The notes beneath the pieces are model-generated. The model did no database searches. It saw only the letters and a list, made by a program, of their open reading frames with translations, and was not told the origin of the DNA. A stretch of 64,000 nucleotides of DNA from contig OY365811.1 in the NCBI GenBank assembly GCA_959347315.1, forward strand, positions 31,877,711 through 31,941,710. Direction: 5' to 3'. The first letter of the stretch is position 1. Every line of letters begins with the position of its first letter. The DNA comes from Bimastos eiseni (Eukaryota > Annelida > Clitellata > Crassiclitellata > Lumbricidae). Positions 12,401 through 27,400 of the stretch are shown in pieces. A program made the translations under genes and the position numbers.

Positions 12401-15400
12401 CATTAATTTATAGCAAAAGCAATTAACAATATATGTTTATTAATGATTTGTGAATCATCATTAGTGCAAAATGTCTAAAGTGATGAAAAATGGATTTTTC
12501 CACTTAAGACCAAAATTAGACATTTAACAAAATGCGACTTCCGACAGGTTTCATGAAAAATGACCACTATACTATTCGCTACTATATTAGTTGTTGGTTG
12601 TTAAAGCAATCATTATTTCATTCCAATCTTTCAATAATCTGTCACTAGTTTCACCAGCCATTTATTGTGTATTATTTATTGATTAATTTTAATTACTTCT
12701 GCTATTTATTTGAACAGGTGGAGATAGTTAAAGGTGGCTTTACTGCCCAGCGTGAGTTTCTTGTGAAGGTGTCTAAGTGCAAAGAGCCTTCAAAAGATGC
12801 CCTCCAGACACTTCTCAAGCCAACAGCTGATAAAATTACTGATGCTCAGGTCAGCAAATTTCAAAATAAATCTATATCGTGAGAAACTCAGTTTTGTACG
12901 GTAGTCCGTTTCGGGCAATCTGGTAATTTGTTTTTAACTATCTGTTGATTTTTTCGGGCCATCTGGTAATTTTTTAACTATCCGATAATTTGGTATTGCT
13001 AAAAATAGCCACTTGGCCATGAAGTAGTCCACTGTGCCTCTGAATTGTTGCTTCGAGTTGCTTCGACTGTTCTGTAATTATGACACTTAAATCTCCATTA
13101 TTATTACTATGTACAATGAAAAAAATCGGTTCTATTTTATTGAGACCTTTCATGCTAAAAATAGGATTGGGGAAATAGTATGTTCAGATCGCAAATTGAT
13201 CCAAAACTAAACAGGTGGTAAGTAAGTAAACTTTATTGCTAAGTAGCCTTTAATTGCGTGAAACTGATGATTAAATTTCATCTGTACTATACAAAATAAA
13301 AAATATATATTTAAGTACAAGTTATATTATGTGTATAGAAGATCACACACAAAATTACACTGAGTTCCTTATAATTGGGCCTCTTTGGAAGAGTCTTGTT
13401 CTTGACATTAGGATGACAAGGAAGAGTTTTGCGAGTTCATTAATTCATTTTAACATTCATGTAACGCCTCCAAGACATCAACTTTGCGGCACTCCCGCCC
13501 AACCACACGATACAAATAAGTCATGAAGAAATCAGAGGTACTTTACTCCTCGCCAGCAGTCTGTTCTCTGAGGGTAGTGTGTTCCAGATGGAAGTTTCAA
13601 CCGAAAAGGCACTGCACTGCGCTGCTTGGTTGAGGTACTTGCAATGGGGCACCAGAAGCTCGCCACCGTAGGCATCGACGCGTTGCGAGATGGGAAGCTA
13701 GTGCACGGTATCATACATATAGTCTGAAACAAGAGTGTATTCAGAAAGCGTCCTAAGAGGTGGGCAGCTATGCGAGGCACCAGGCTGAGAAGGACTATCA
13801 ATGCTTGGGACTGGCCAACCAGGACAGAGCAGCAATGGTCAGGTTGGCTGGTGAGAAAGTCATGGTCTGGGGTAGCAGTAACATCGTGAGATAACAGTAA
13901 ACAGCTGATGAAGTTGATAGTAACAATTACGGGCAACCTGATTGATATGTGATGAGGAACTAAGTTCTTGGTCTCGAATAGTCCTAAGTCTCATACAAAG
14001 TCCAAACAGGTAAGACACAGAAAGGTTTCAGGCTCTGGTCTACACCTGCCAGTCGTCTTCAACCATCCATCCAGATGAATTGAGTTTCATTAGGGTTGCG
14101 GAGAAAGCAGTTAGAGGTAAGCCAACTTGAGAGGGCATCCATAGCAAAAATGCACAGCTGCAGTTCAAACCAGAGAGGCATTAAGTGTATACCTGCACAT
14201 CATCAGCATAGGGCTGGTGAAGCAGGCCACACAAGGTTAACAAACTGTTACATCAGAGTGTGTATTTATTTAGAAAATATTGGTCAACTATCTACACTTA
14301 ATTGTTAAGACAAATACAAACTGATAACCGTGAATGAAGTTGCTCCAGGAACATGTCTTCTTCTATTTATAGAACAGTCTTCAATCCAGGAGGAAATTAT
14401 TTTCTCCGTTTTTCACCAATAAGCTGTATTAACGACTTCAAATAATTACCAGAAGACCCGATGGTGTTGTGAATTTCTGTTCAAATTACCAGATGACTCA
14501 AACGGGCCACCGTAGTTTTGTGGATTGACATAGTTTGGTTATGTTTGGTGTTTCTGTCTAGCCTCGAAAATGGTTTTTATGTAAGCACATCGTATTAACC
14601 ATAACCAAGTGTTTTTATTGTCTCCAAAACAACAAACAAAATTACAAAGTGTTGACAATCAGCTGGGAGTCAATAGGGACTAACAGAAACCCTTAAAGGA
14701 CAGAAAATCCTGTAATCAGGGTCACCCTTACATTAGAATGATAGTTGCAGTTGGTTAGGTATAAGAAATACATTGACAATTCGTTAGAAACTTAACTAGT
14801 TAGTTATTCTATACAATCATGATGAAGACGATAAAGACGCGCAATGAGACAATTATAGATCCATTAAATAATTCCGCAATTTTATTTTAAATACATTAAG
14901 ATTATTTAGAGAGCGCAATTCATCCGGAATGACGTTCCATGCTTTCGGGCCAGCGTATTTAATCGAGAACATTCTAGTGTTTGTTCTCGAAAAGATAGGT
15001 CTATAGTTTGAGGAAGATCGTAACTTATAGGGATTGACCTCAGATAGGGGTGAGAAGTAGTTGTCGAATACTGAAGGTAGTTGGTTGTGGGTATATTTGT
15101 ACATGAATTCGTTGGTTTGAAAGATTAATAGCTGCTCAACTTTTAGAATGCGTGTTTGTTTGTATATGGGGTCAGTAGAGATAAGGTAATGTGAGTCGTT
15201 GATTATACGGAGGGCTCTTTTTTGGAGGATATTTAATTTCTTCAATCGTGTTGGATAGTTTGACGCCCAGATGAGGTTGCAGTAAGTTAAATACGGGTTA
15301 ATCATCGTGTAATATAAAGATAAACGTATATTGATTGGCAATAAGTATGAAATTCGTGACAAAACTCCTATATTTTTTGCAATTTTTACGGATATATGTT

Positions 15401-18400
15401 GTATGTGTTCTTTCCATGTAAGGTGTTCATCTATATATATTCCCAGGAATTTGGCTGATGTTACTCTTGGCACAGGAACATTATTAATAGCAAGAACTTC
15501 CTTGAGCTGGGGCAATTGCTTTCGATGCGAGCTAAATAATATATAGTTGGTTTTGGTAATATTTAAGGATAATTTGTTAGTTTTAAACCAATCGTTGACA
15601 TGCTCAAGTTCCTGGTTGACAATTTGAAATAATTTATTATAAGATTTGTGAGATGCAAAAATGTTAGTGTCGTCAGCAAATAAGAGAAATTGAAGGATGG
15701 ATGAAGCATTTGGCAGATCATTGATGAATAATAAAAAAAGAAGTGGTCCTAAAATTGATCCCTGGGGAACGCCATATCTTATACGATTTAGAGAAGATAA
15801 AACTCCATTGCATTTCACCTGTTGGTATCTGTTACTAAGGTAGCTCTGAAACCACTTTAGTGTCGTACCTCGGATACCCAGATTTTCCAATTTAAGAAGT
15901 AGTAATTCATGGTCTACGGAGTCGAATGCTTTTGCAATATCGATAAATATGCCTATGGAATATTCATTGCGATCAATTGCCGTCGTTATATTGTCATGAA
16001 TATTAAGTAATGACATCACGGTGGAATGACCCGATTGAAAGCCTTGCTGGAATTTGCAGAGTAAACCTTTTTTATCAATGTAGTCGTATAGACGTGTGTA
16101 CATGACCTTTTCAAATAACTTCGAGAAATAAGGTAGGATAGAAATAGGCCTGTAGTTGGTTACATCCTCTTTGTTGCCCTGTTTATATATTGGAGTTACT
16201 CTGGCTACTTTTAAGGGGTCAGGGACAATTCCTGTCTCCAAAGAGCAGTTTATGATAGCAGAAAGTGGTTTGGCAATTAAGGACAGTACAGGTTTCACAA
16301 CACTGGGATTAATATCATCAGGGCCAGAGCTGTTGGTGGATTTAAGTGAATGGCTTAAAACAAGTATTTCCTCCGCGGTCGTAGGATATACTGCAAGAGA
16401 GGAAGAGTTAGGAGGGTCAAGGTATGAGGTTGGTGGATTAGTGGAGGGAGGTATTTTGGCAACTAGATCTTGTGTCATACTAGTAAAATAAGCATTGAAC
16501 TTTTCAGCAATAAGTTCATTATTTGTAATTTCGATATCATTAGATGTTAGACATTTAATTAACGAGCCAGTTGGTTTTACTCTTAATATTGTCTTTATCG
16601 TTTGCCAAGTCTGTTTAAGATCATTTTTGTGTTTAGTGAATTCCATGGCATAGAAATTCCTTTCTGCTCTTTTACATAAACTTTTAAACCTATTTCTATA
16701 AGATACGAACTTTGCTTTATTTTTCACCGACGGGTTTTTTATAAAGGCTGCATATAATTTAGTTTTAGTTTTGCATGACTTATAAAGAGCAGACGTCATC
16801 CAAGGTTGTTTGAAAGGTTTGGAGGAGTTAAGTCTTTTGGGTTTGAGAGGGAACGCTGCGTCGTAGGCTGTTTTAAATTTAACACTGAATAGCTCGTATG
16901 CTGCGGATGGATCCTGATTGACACTAGATTCTATTATGTCGGACCAGTCGCTTTTTGACAGAAGCTCTTTAAAATATTCCTTAAAAGTGGGATCCATTAT
17001 TCGAGTAAAGTTGTCAGTAGCAGTTCTAGTAAAAGATGGGGCAATGTCGACCCAAGTTATAATAGGGAGATGGTCGGATAAATCTGTAACAACTATAGTG
17101 GGTTCGATGGTTTTGGAGATTCGATTTGTAAATATATTGTCGATGAGTGAAGTGGATGATTCAGTTATTCTCGTAGGTTGAGTAATGATAGGTAGGAAAT
17201 GGTATGATGACATTATATTAAGAAAATCGCTAGTTAATTTGTGTTCTTGAACCTTCAATAAGTCAATATTAAAGTCACCCAGGATGTACATATCTTTATC
17301 TTTTAAATGAAATGCGGATAATAAAAGGTCCCATTCTTTATTAAATGCCTCTAAATCACAGCCAGGTGGCCTATAGATAGCTCCAGTAAGAAAATAGGAT
17401 CCGTTAGCTCTTGGAAATCGCAGAAATAAAGATTCATACGTAATATGGGTAGAACAGGCTGGTGGCAAATTAAACGGTTGGTAGTTCAGATTATCCCTAA
17501 TAAAGAAGCCTACTCCTCCTCCCCTGCCAGTGGTTCTACATTTATATTCAAAAGTGAAGCCTGGTATATATATTGAATTGGCTGAGTTTGAGTCGAGCCA
17601 AGTCTCCGTTACAGCCAATATGTCAATTGAGAGAAGAGTCAATAGATATTCTAGTCGATGCAGTTTGGAAGATATGCTTCGACAGTTTATATGCATTATC
17701 GAGATAAAGTCTTTATATTTTAAGCAAGTTGATGTAAGTGATATAGGTGTGCTATATGTGCTTTGTGTTGGTCTTATTGAGTAGTAATTTTCATCTGGGT
17801 CTAAGTCACAGTTGTTTACTAGGGGTCGAATATTATCAGAGTCAGTAAAAATCTCTAGACGTGGTCCCTCCCTCAAAAGAATCACCGAGGAATCTTTTCC
17901 TCCTGCTTCAAGAATGCTCTCTTTAAATTCTACTTCATTGACTATATGATTAAATGGAAATAGATATGGCAAACATTCAATACAATACCATGAGGCCGTA
18001 TTACAGGTTGGAATATTATAGTGGGATGAATGGAAATGCTTGGTGCAGAGTGAACAAGTGATTAAATCATTATCGTCAAACAATGTGCGCTTACATGAAT
18101 AACACTTATCTAGAGTAGAAGACAAATTAATCCTATTAGCAGGATTAATGCAGATTATAAAAAGGGAAACTACGAAAAGACGCTAGGCTTGTAAAATAAC
18201 GGTCAAACGGCAGCTGCGTTAGCACAATTATGTAACGAATTGAAATAGGTAAATAAGAGTGAAAATAAAAAAAAGAACAATTTTAGATCAGATCTGTCAA
18301 ATGAGTAGGTTGATAACCATTAAATGTTTCTTTTAGTGAAGGTAACAATAGGTGGCCTAGAACTGCATATGTTGTCGTAATGGGAAAACAAACGAAGAAG

Positions 18401-21400
18401 AAGACGGCAAGAAGCCACAAAACAAAGTGTAATAACTTGCGTGAGATTGAAGGGAAAACGCAACTTGCATAATCCAGGATAATCTTCACGATTGAGTCAC
18501 GTTAAATATCCAGGGTTTGAGATACGGATCGACTCTATGGAGAGGCGAGGCAAGGTTGAACTCGATGATAATTCGCAAGGCGTCAACGAGGACAAGAAGT
18601 CAGATAGTCGAGTGAAGTTATCCCAGTCATTAGCAGAGAGCAGAAGTTCCAGAGGCAGGTAGTAGCATCACTTAGGTACAATCTGCGTCGAGTTGATGTT
18701 CTGCAAGTTGATCGGCGATGATACCTTTCGAGGTTTCTCATTTGGATCCTCTGAGCGGCGAATGTAGACGAGACCTCCTCTTGTCCAAGCTGAGGTTATC
18801 GATTTGTTCTTAACCATCTTTCTGGCCTCGGCGAACAAGCTGGCATTGGATAGGGTCAAATGCTCATTGATGTAGACTGGGTCACTGTTGGATGATCCTT
18901 TCAGTCGTTTGCGAGCAGAATATATTAAGTTGCGCACGCTTCTGTTGGTGAAGCGGACAAGAATCGGTCCATTCGGACCCTTCGAGTTTCCTGAGATCCC
19001 GTGAGCGAAGGAGATGTCAGATTCAGTAATTGACAGACCGAGTCTTCCATTGCATAGATTGATCACTGATTGGGTGACCTTCTTGTCGTTCGAGGAGAAG
19101 TCGTGTTGGGAAGCAGATTGGAAAGTAGATGTGTCATTCTTCGATCTCCCATCGATCCCGTAGATGATCAGGTTGTCGAGTTTCGTCTGGTTCTCAAGAT
19201 CGTCCAGTTTTGTCTTCAACAACGAGTTCTCCTTCTCTAAATTACCCACTTTTTCGTTTTGCTCTTGGCTCAGTTTTTGGAAAGATGCTTCGGTGAATCC
19301 CGCCACCATGCTCTCCATCTTCGCGGTGAAGACTTTAGCCAAGTCATCAGAGATGCGCTTGATCATCGAGGTGAGTCTTGTTTCAAGTTTTGTAGCCAGC
19401 GTCTCCATCACCTCGTCGCCCAGCAGGCATTCCATCAGCTCTTCACGGTTGATACCCCTTCGAGACATGTTCCCGTATCGTTGTATCGTTGGAGAATCTT
19501 AGGTCACAGTTCAGCGAGCAGGACTAATTGACTCTAAGTGGTTGTACAACATACGATGCGATCTATTGTACGATGGGCATACAATTTCTATAAATAGATT
19601 CCACAAAAGTCTGTTACAGTTGTAAGACAAACTCCTCTTTTGGAGATGTAGAAACGATGCTTTTGGAACATGAGAACTTCAACCGTCGCAGAACATAGAC
19701 ATCTCGAACCTATAACGATTCTGATCGAATCTGGTAATTAAGTAACCAAAAAATAAGCTAAATGCTAGCGCCGTCGTAAGTGTGACCTATCCAACTGACG
19801 ACATGGTATCATGTATCTTTATATAGCGTAGCGCCTCTCACAGAATAACTATTCAGTGGTTGGAATTATTATTGCATCAAGCACCTGTGATCAAGGCTAG
19901 ATTCGGTACTATGATTTATTAAGACGAGGAAAAAAATGAATTTTCATATTTTCTTGTATCGACCAAAAGACAGTCCTGAAATATGTAAATGACCAATTTT
20001 ATGCTTGTTTACAAAATAATTTGAGTGATATTGATAAAAACTAACTTTAAATGTATTAAATCGATTTTTAGCTTTTTGCACGGTAATGTAATAATTATTT
20101 CCACCACCTATGTATGTATGCGTAATATCTGTGTGTGTGCACAATTGTATTTGTGTATGCATGAAAAGTATGTTTTTTTGCATAGAATAATTATGTATGC
20201 ATGTGTGTATACATCATAATGTGTGTATTAATTCATCCATGAATTTATATAGAGCCCCTACAAAGGTCCCTATATTTTTCAGAGGCACTCCTGACTACAG
20301 CAAAAGCACACTTTTTAGTCCAATAAAATAGATGTTTGTTTGTATGCATAATATTGTTTGTGGGTATGCGATGAGCAATGCAACTTGACATAATATCTGA
20401 GTATATACATTTCTGTAGGTTATTTCTATCAGAAGGCATCTTGTGCATTTTTAGAGCTTTCGTGAGAAGAACCGCAGCAGTGCATTGTTTAACCACCTGT
20501 CTGCAATCTCAGAATCAATTCCAGCACTCGGATGGGTCACTGTGGTATGCTCAGTATTACTGTTGCTCTGATTTACACAGCTTTATTTCTGTATTTCATT
20601 GTTGTTTAGTTACAGCACCTTCATGTTCTTTTCTTTTTCTTTATCATGTGCTCTCACTCATTCCATCTTTTACTTGTTTGTCTGGCTGTCTGTTTCTCAA
20701 ACTCACTCTGTATTATTGGATGAACTGTTTCTTGAAATTGGACTGGCTGGCTTTGCTTTGACCTTTGAACATTGACCAATCCTTCTGACCATTGGCTGAG
20801 CTTTGAATTCAGTACATTATGAGCATATTTTAAAGCCTTGTACTGCATCCTACTCACAAAAGATGAACTTCTATAAAATTAGTGTTACCCTTTACTATCA
20901 TGCTTCATAGTTTTGTACAACACCTTTTATTCGCTTGCGATTTTTTCTACCTGTTTTTGGTCTCTTGTAGGCACCTGCGCCTGGACCTTACATTCGTGAG
21001 ATGTCTGATGCTGGGCAGTTCTTTACCAACCGAGTTCTCAAAGACTTCAAAGAGAAGTACGCTGTTCTGCATGTGCATCTGAAAACTGTTCATTATCGCT
21101 GGGTTGGGCTGGGAGCGCCTCTGAGCAGTTTATCTTAAATTGGTGCTAGATAAGTCATCTGAATGAACAAATAGTATACTCCAGTCAACTTAATTTCTTT
21201 ACGTATATTTGTTATTCTATACCTAATGTCTGTATGTTCTATATATGATATTGAATCAGAATTTTTGTAATAGAAGCAATGATTAGTCATTGTTTTCTAA
21301 GCCATGATATTTACTCATATCTTATGTCTTTGTTGTTGTTATATGTTTTTGTCAATGCATGACCTTTGCTGCTGTCGCTGGTCGTTTCTGTAGTCATCTT

Positions 21401-24400
21401 GGTTTTTGCATGGTTTATAAGTAATTTTTGTTACATTTGTCCAGTTGTTGAATTGCTTGTCCAGAGGTGCAGTATTTACAAATCTTTATGAATGTAATAC
21501 TTGGCCTATCTGGCGAATCTATAAATGATATATTTACTATACCAGCCACCATTTAGTTGTCATGCAGCATTAACTCCTTTAGAACCAAAATGATTTCTCA
21601 TATTCTCGACCAAAGTAAGGACAATCGAATGGCTGGGATCCTTAACTCAGATGGACTAAGGACGGATGGGATTTGAGTCAAATGAATAGACCGATCAACC
21701 TATGGACTGATCGAGTGACAAAATAACAAAAAGTAATGTACTGGTTTTATCTTGGCTCATATACAGAACATACCTGGCGCTCTTGCAAATTGTTTCTTGC
21801 TCGTCTACATAATTGTAACTTTCTCAAGATAACCCGTATCCTCTAATTCTTTGTTGCATTTATTGTTGTACCTCTTCACCTACTAGCTACATTTTGTTAG
21901 TTAAGACTAGTTAAGTTTTATGTTTGTACATCGTTGAATCGATTATCTTTTCCCTTGAATCTTCTCTTACCGGCTATCACTTTTCTATATAACTTATCCT
22001 ACTAGGTGGCCCTAACTTGCGGGACCTTTGGTCCCTAATTGGTTCTCCTCGACTTATCTCAACCTCCTTACTCACTCCATGATTCCTTCTCTCGTTTCTC
22101 AACTAGATATAGACTTATTTACTATTTTGTTGTGGATTTTTTTAAATTGTTGCATATAATGCTGATCAGCCAAATAAATTTCTTTGATTGATTTTGATTG
22201 ATTGATTTGCTATTTGCCATTAAAATAACAATTAAGTGTAAAATGTGCGAAGCAAGCTGCATTTGGTCGATTATTGTAACAGAAAAACATGTTGATGACA
22301 CATCTACTCTTTCAGTTGGTGGTTCTTGCAGTTTAGGTTGTGGATCTCAGATCCAACTGAATTTGACCACTACATTTGTCACCATTACATGACTCGCTGA
22401 TACATCAGTGCTGCAGCATTGATGCTTTCTAGATGATGGACTGTATTGTATCTTTATGAATATTCCCAATGCAGTTATGATAAATGCTGCAACTGCCTTT
22501 GGAGCTGTCTGCTTGTTGACATTACTTCAATCAATCAAAATCAATCAAGAATGCTTGATATAGCGCTCATTCAAGTCAAGATATCTACTCAGAGGCACTC
22601 CAATAAGTACAAGTACTTCTCACCAGACATGTTCATCAAAAGGCTCAGCGCCCTTTTGTTACTGGTTTCTTTTGTTGACCAACGTTGATAGCGGACGTAC
22701 AGTACGTGTACATCACGGTAACATGGGGTCGGGTAACATGGGGTCGCACTATACTCAACACCCTTTTGCTGCTGATTACCTTAGTTGGCCAACAGGGCGA
22801 CTCAACAACGTTTAGTTACTCGCTCAGCTGGTGAACATTGAGTATCACTTGTTTAATCATTTACTTTACTTGATCTTAGATGTACCTATGGCTGCAGTGT
22901 TTGTTTTGCCATTAAAATCTTTGTATATCTGCTTAACTGAATATCATCTTGTACATAGTGTATATGGTACTTGATTTGGTCTCTTGTAACACTCATTTCT
23001 ATTGTGTATTAGAAAACAGCTAGAATTGTGTTGTTATCATTGGCAGAGATGCAGTTCATGTTGAATGGGTGAAGGCATGGCTTGCTACACTGACCGAACT
23101 ACAGGCTGTCGTCAAAGAACACTACACAACTGGCATTCAGTGGAACAAAAAGGTGATTTTTTTGGTTCTGCTTATCATCAAGCATTTGTCCAGATGGGCG
23201 CGGTTTGCAAGGTCTCCTGCTGCCATACAGTTAAATTCAACTCTCATTGAACTTATTTTCATCTGTTACCACTCTGTCTTGTAATCATACTGCTGTTTGT
23301 CAGCCTTAATTCAATGCATGAAAAATATATGTAATCATATGAATTAACATATTGATCTATTTGAGCTCATGGTTGCTGATGTATAACAAACTATACAGGG
23401 GCATACCTGTAGTGCAGGATTTGTTATATTCTGTTATATACTTAAAGTACACTATACTGTCTAATTGGTCTGAACTCTGGAGTGTATATAAGCGACAAGT
23501 GGATTATTTTCACTATTGTTTACCAATGTCACTTAAAAGATGCTACGTGGATGTGCAGATACATATTACTTTAAATGGAATTACTGCTTCTGTTTCATAG
23601 CTTGCTTGCGGCAATGTTTAATTGGCTATGAAACTTGTGTAGATAGATCTATGCTTGTTTCCTACTCTAAGCCTCAGGCTAAGTCCAGGGTCCTGGACAG
23701 TTCTTTACCAAATGACGAATGAAGTGACAGCTGATGCATTACAGAACTTATGCTTATGCCTATTCTAAATATTGGTTGCATGACTCCATCCTTAATCCTT
23801 GCGAACATACATCCACATTTGCTTCTCTTATTCTGCACACTTGATAAATGCTTGAAATTTAGAAATTATAGTTACATCATTTTTCAGAAGTTGAGTTAAA
23901 TGTGGAGTTCATGTTATGTCACAGTTTGCGATGTAGTCAGGTAAAAAATAACAAGGCTCTGGTGTACTTGATGTAGGGTACCGATGCGTCTGCACTTGGT
24001 GGAAAACCCTCTGGTGCTGCAAAACCTTCTGCTGGTGGAGGTCCCCCTCCACCACCTGGACCACCACCACCTCCTGCACCAGTTGACGTCTCAGCTTCTG
24101 CTAGTTCTGGTGGCTCTGACGAATCAAGGAGCGCCCTATTCTCAGAACTTAACAAAGGAGAGGACGTCACAAAATGTTAGCCAATCTAATCTGTACATAA
24201 TCATTGAGTATGATTAGTGAATGACTTCTGGGGTGTCATTATAATAATTAAATTGCTGTTTGCTTTTTACATAAGCACAATCCTTTGAAAAGGCCTGATA
24301 AAAATCAAACAAAGTGATTTAGGTTCATTTAGTTGAAATTGCTATTTGTCAATACATTAAGAATTATATGAGTATTGTTTGAATGTGAGAGGCCTTTAGT

Positions 24401-27400
24401 CTTTAGATGACAAAACCTTTGAGCTGAAAACTAAATTGCTAGAACAGTGCAGACCTGAGTTGCAAAGATTTAGAATGGTGTTGTATGAAGAAATTGCTTA
24501 ATTAATGAATCATCTATGCCTCCAATTTTTATTTACTGATTGTTGGAATCAATGATTTTAATGATTTCTTTGAGTCTGGTGGACTTCATTTGAATTTGAT
24601 ACTGCATCGATTTCATGATGGTTTTGTTTGGTGTCCAGCGCTGAAGAAGGTGAGTGCTGACATGCAGACGCATAAAAACCCTGCTCTGCGTTTCAATTCA
24701 CCCCAGCCCTTTAAGCCTACGACTACTCCAAAGCCGTCACCAGGCAAAGCGTCTGCTCCAGCCAAACAGCAGCCAGTGAAGCCACCCCGCTGTGCCTTGG
24801 AGGGTAAAAAGTGGATCGTCGTAAGTAAAAGTTCACTTGCTTTGTCAATTCTCCTGATTGAGCACAGTTTATGTCTAAACAATAAAAAAATAAATGAACG
24901 CAAACATAATGACTTCCATACAATGCCATGTATCTGGGTCATATTTAGGTCATATTCTCAGGCTTCTAAATGAATTTGAATTCCATATATCCGGTCCTTT
25001 TAAACCAATTTGCTTTCTGATGTCACATCTAATGAGGTTTTCATTAATAGGTGTTAAAATGTTGAGTTTGTAGGATCCGTATGGTCCTTTCAGGTTTCGA
25101 TCCTGTCTCTGAAGACAATCATTGAAGGAACCAGGCTTTTTGATGATCGACATTTTCCTTGTGCTTACCCGGGATTTTGGATTTGGTTTTCTTATGCTGT
25201 CTAAGTCATTCATAGCCACAGTGTAGGGTTTAATATCAATCAGAGGCTGAGCCCTCTGCTTACGAAGTTACTAAATTGCAGTTTCTGCTTGCTACCTAAC
25301 CCTTTGACAACCAGCATTTACTAGAGTGTGTGGCTTAATCAAAGATGCTGGTCGTTAAAGGGTTAATGACTTCATGCATCTGCTGGAAAATAGGTTGTTT
25401 CTGGTACATGTCTTTGATTTGGTCAACACTCATTAGCAGTCCTGCTTAACCATTTAACAACTCTCTATAAAGTGATAAAACCTGTTCAATCTGTTTGATA
25501 ATATGTTCTGGCAATGTTATGTTTTACTTTTGGTCCACTGGTTGTTAAAGAATGGTAGTTCATTGTTGTCACTATTGTATGTGAATCTGTTACACAGTGT
25601 TCCAATTTTGTGGTTTCAGGAGTATCAGCATGGCAACAAGAACGTTGTCATAGAGAATACGGAGATGAAGCAGACTGTCTACGTTTATAAGTGTGAAAAC
25701 AGCACAATTCACGTCAAGGGAAAGGTCAATGCAATCACTCTGGGTGAGTCATTTTCCATAAGCAGCAGGCTGTGATTATTGGGAGAAAAAGACAGAACAT
25801 CATCCACATCTCCCAGTGATTAATGTTTGTTCCTACCCTTAGGTAATTCCCAGAATTGATTCAGCCATTCTCCTATCAAAAGATTTTTGTCTCTATAATG
25901 TTTGTTCGTGGGGCATGGTGGTGTAGCAAATTGTTCTGTGTCTTGTAACTGGGGGTCACAGGTTCGAATCTACCTCATGTCACTGTTTAGCGACCCTGGG
26001 GAAGTTGCTTACCCATTATTCTATGTGAGTAAGGCAGTGGGAAACAACCTGACTCATCTCATTCCCAGATGTCTTAGAAGCCAATGGAACTGCCTTTGGG
26101 AGAACTCGTCAGCATCAAGGTTTTCTCTCAACTCAGTTTTTCTCCCTGTCCTAACATTAATTCATTGCAGGAAGTTACTGACTTTTGAGGAGTGTGTCTA
26201 GAAGTATGAAAATAAGTGTGCCGTTCACCTCACCAACGATGTTGCCTGGAAGATATTTAGCACTTTCAGGATTGATAATGTCCAGGCTTTTGTCGCAGTG
26301 GTATGTGCGCATTAAATTTATAACAGTCTTTTTGAGCAATATAAAGCACTGTCTTGAAATTATGTTGGTATATTTCACTCATTTCAGATAGGTGGATCCA
26401 ATTTGCATTATATTGGAGCATATATTAAAAAGTCTTGAATGTGATATTACCAACATTAGTTGAAGTAATTGTTGCAAACTGGATATGTTTCTATATGTTA
26501 GAAAAACTAGTGTGTTCGCTCCCTAAATATGTTTGTGCTAATGTGGTTAAATATTAGTTTGAGAATCAAATTTCTTTAGATTAAGATTTCTCTATTTTGA
26601 TATTTTTTATTGTAATTGATCATTAGCAAACATGTTTTCAAAATATGTTTCCACCATTGGGTCTTCCGTATGGAATGCCTTTCCTGTTCTCTTTAAGTTA
26701 CCATTCTTTCTTGATCTCTTCCCATATTGCTATCTCTCCTCATAATTGGTGAAGAAAATATGTGTGCTGAACGTGAATGTTTTGTTATATAGATGGATGT
26801 AAAAAGACAGGCCTTGTTTTTGATGAAGCCATATCATCTATTGACTTCATCAACTGTCAGAGTGTCCAAGTTCAGGTAACATCAAAAGCCTGTAGTTACT
26901 GAACTTGCTTATGCTTGAAATTATCGAATACTAGCTGTTAACCCGTGAAAAATCACAGGTCGTACTTACTTTTAATCTTACATTACATGATATATTACTC
27001 AGACAGGGTTAGAGATTGTGTCGTTTTTACACATGTTATGCGAAGAACTTTTGACTGCAGAAATTATTTTTCCATGCATTGAGAGATTGAAGTTTATCGA
27101 CAGCAGAAGCTCCACGAAATAATATAAAACGCTAAAATACACGTGGATGAAACTGGTTTAAAATAGACTAAAATACACACCTACCCATTAAGTTTCCATT
27201 TTAATGATACTTGATGGAATTATATTACATTACACCATGTATTTCTAACTCGTAAATGCTGCCTGTCGAATGGATGATAATTAAGCAGGCGATGTTATGC
27301 CTGAACTTCAGGCAGACTTCGGAAAGGGTCATTCTACAGAGACAGTCTTTCTTGGATCATCTCAGACACCTGTGTGATGCCATTGAAGGGTCAGGAGGCA

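Larger units (their letters stand above)
14590..19560 (-). mobile_element. CR1-group non-LTR retrotransposon, apparently full length
   Basis: On the minus strand, in order: a 5' leader (to about 19560), ORF1 (19468-18668), a 540-bp spacer, ORF2 (18125-14853) and a 3' UTR to about 14590 with a small hairpin and GGAGACAATAAAAAC. The PHD-like finger at the start of ORF2 and the APE-type endonuclease plus reverse transcriptase without RNase H fit the CR1 group (CR1/Crack/Daphne-like). Both ORFs are uninterrupted, suggesting recent insertion. It lies antisense in CAP intron 3. The outer ends are approximate; no target-site duplication was identified. Confidence 0.88.

Noticed and set aside
13532..13936. 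134-codon minus-strand ORF in CAP intron 3
   Set aside because: It falls in a degenerate dispersed repeat, without conserved motifs.
14590..19560. Target-site duplication for the LINE from ATACGATG near 14610 and CATACGATG near 19553
   Set aside because: Too short, the exact element ends are not defined, and the surrounding bases do not align as a direct repeat.
20378..20761. 127-codon ORF around CAP exon 4
   Set aside because: It is in a different frame from the conserved exon ([15 protein letters not shown]) and reads through its donor site.
24950..25219. 89-codon minus-strand ORF in CAP intron 8
   Set aside because: Reads smoothly but I know no related protein and it lies in an intron. 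It may be a repeat remnant, but there is not enough to annotate it.
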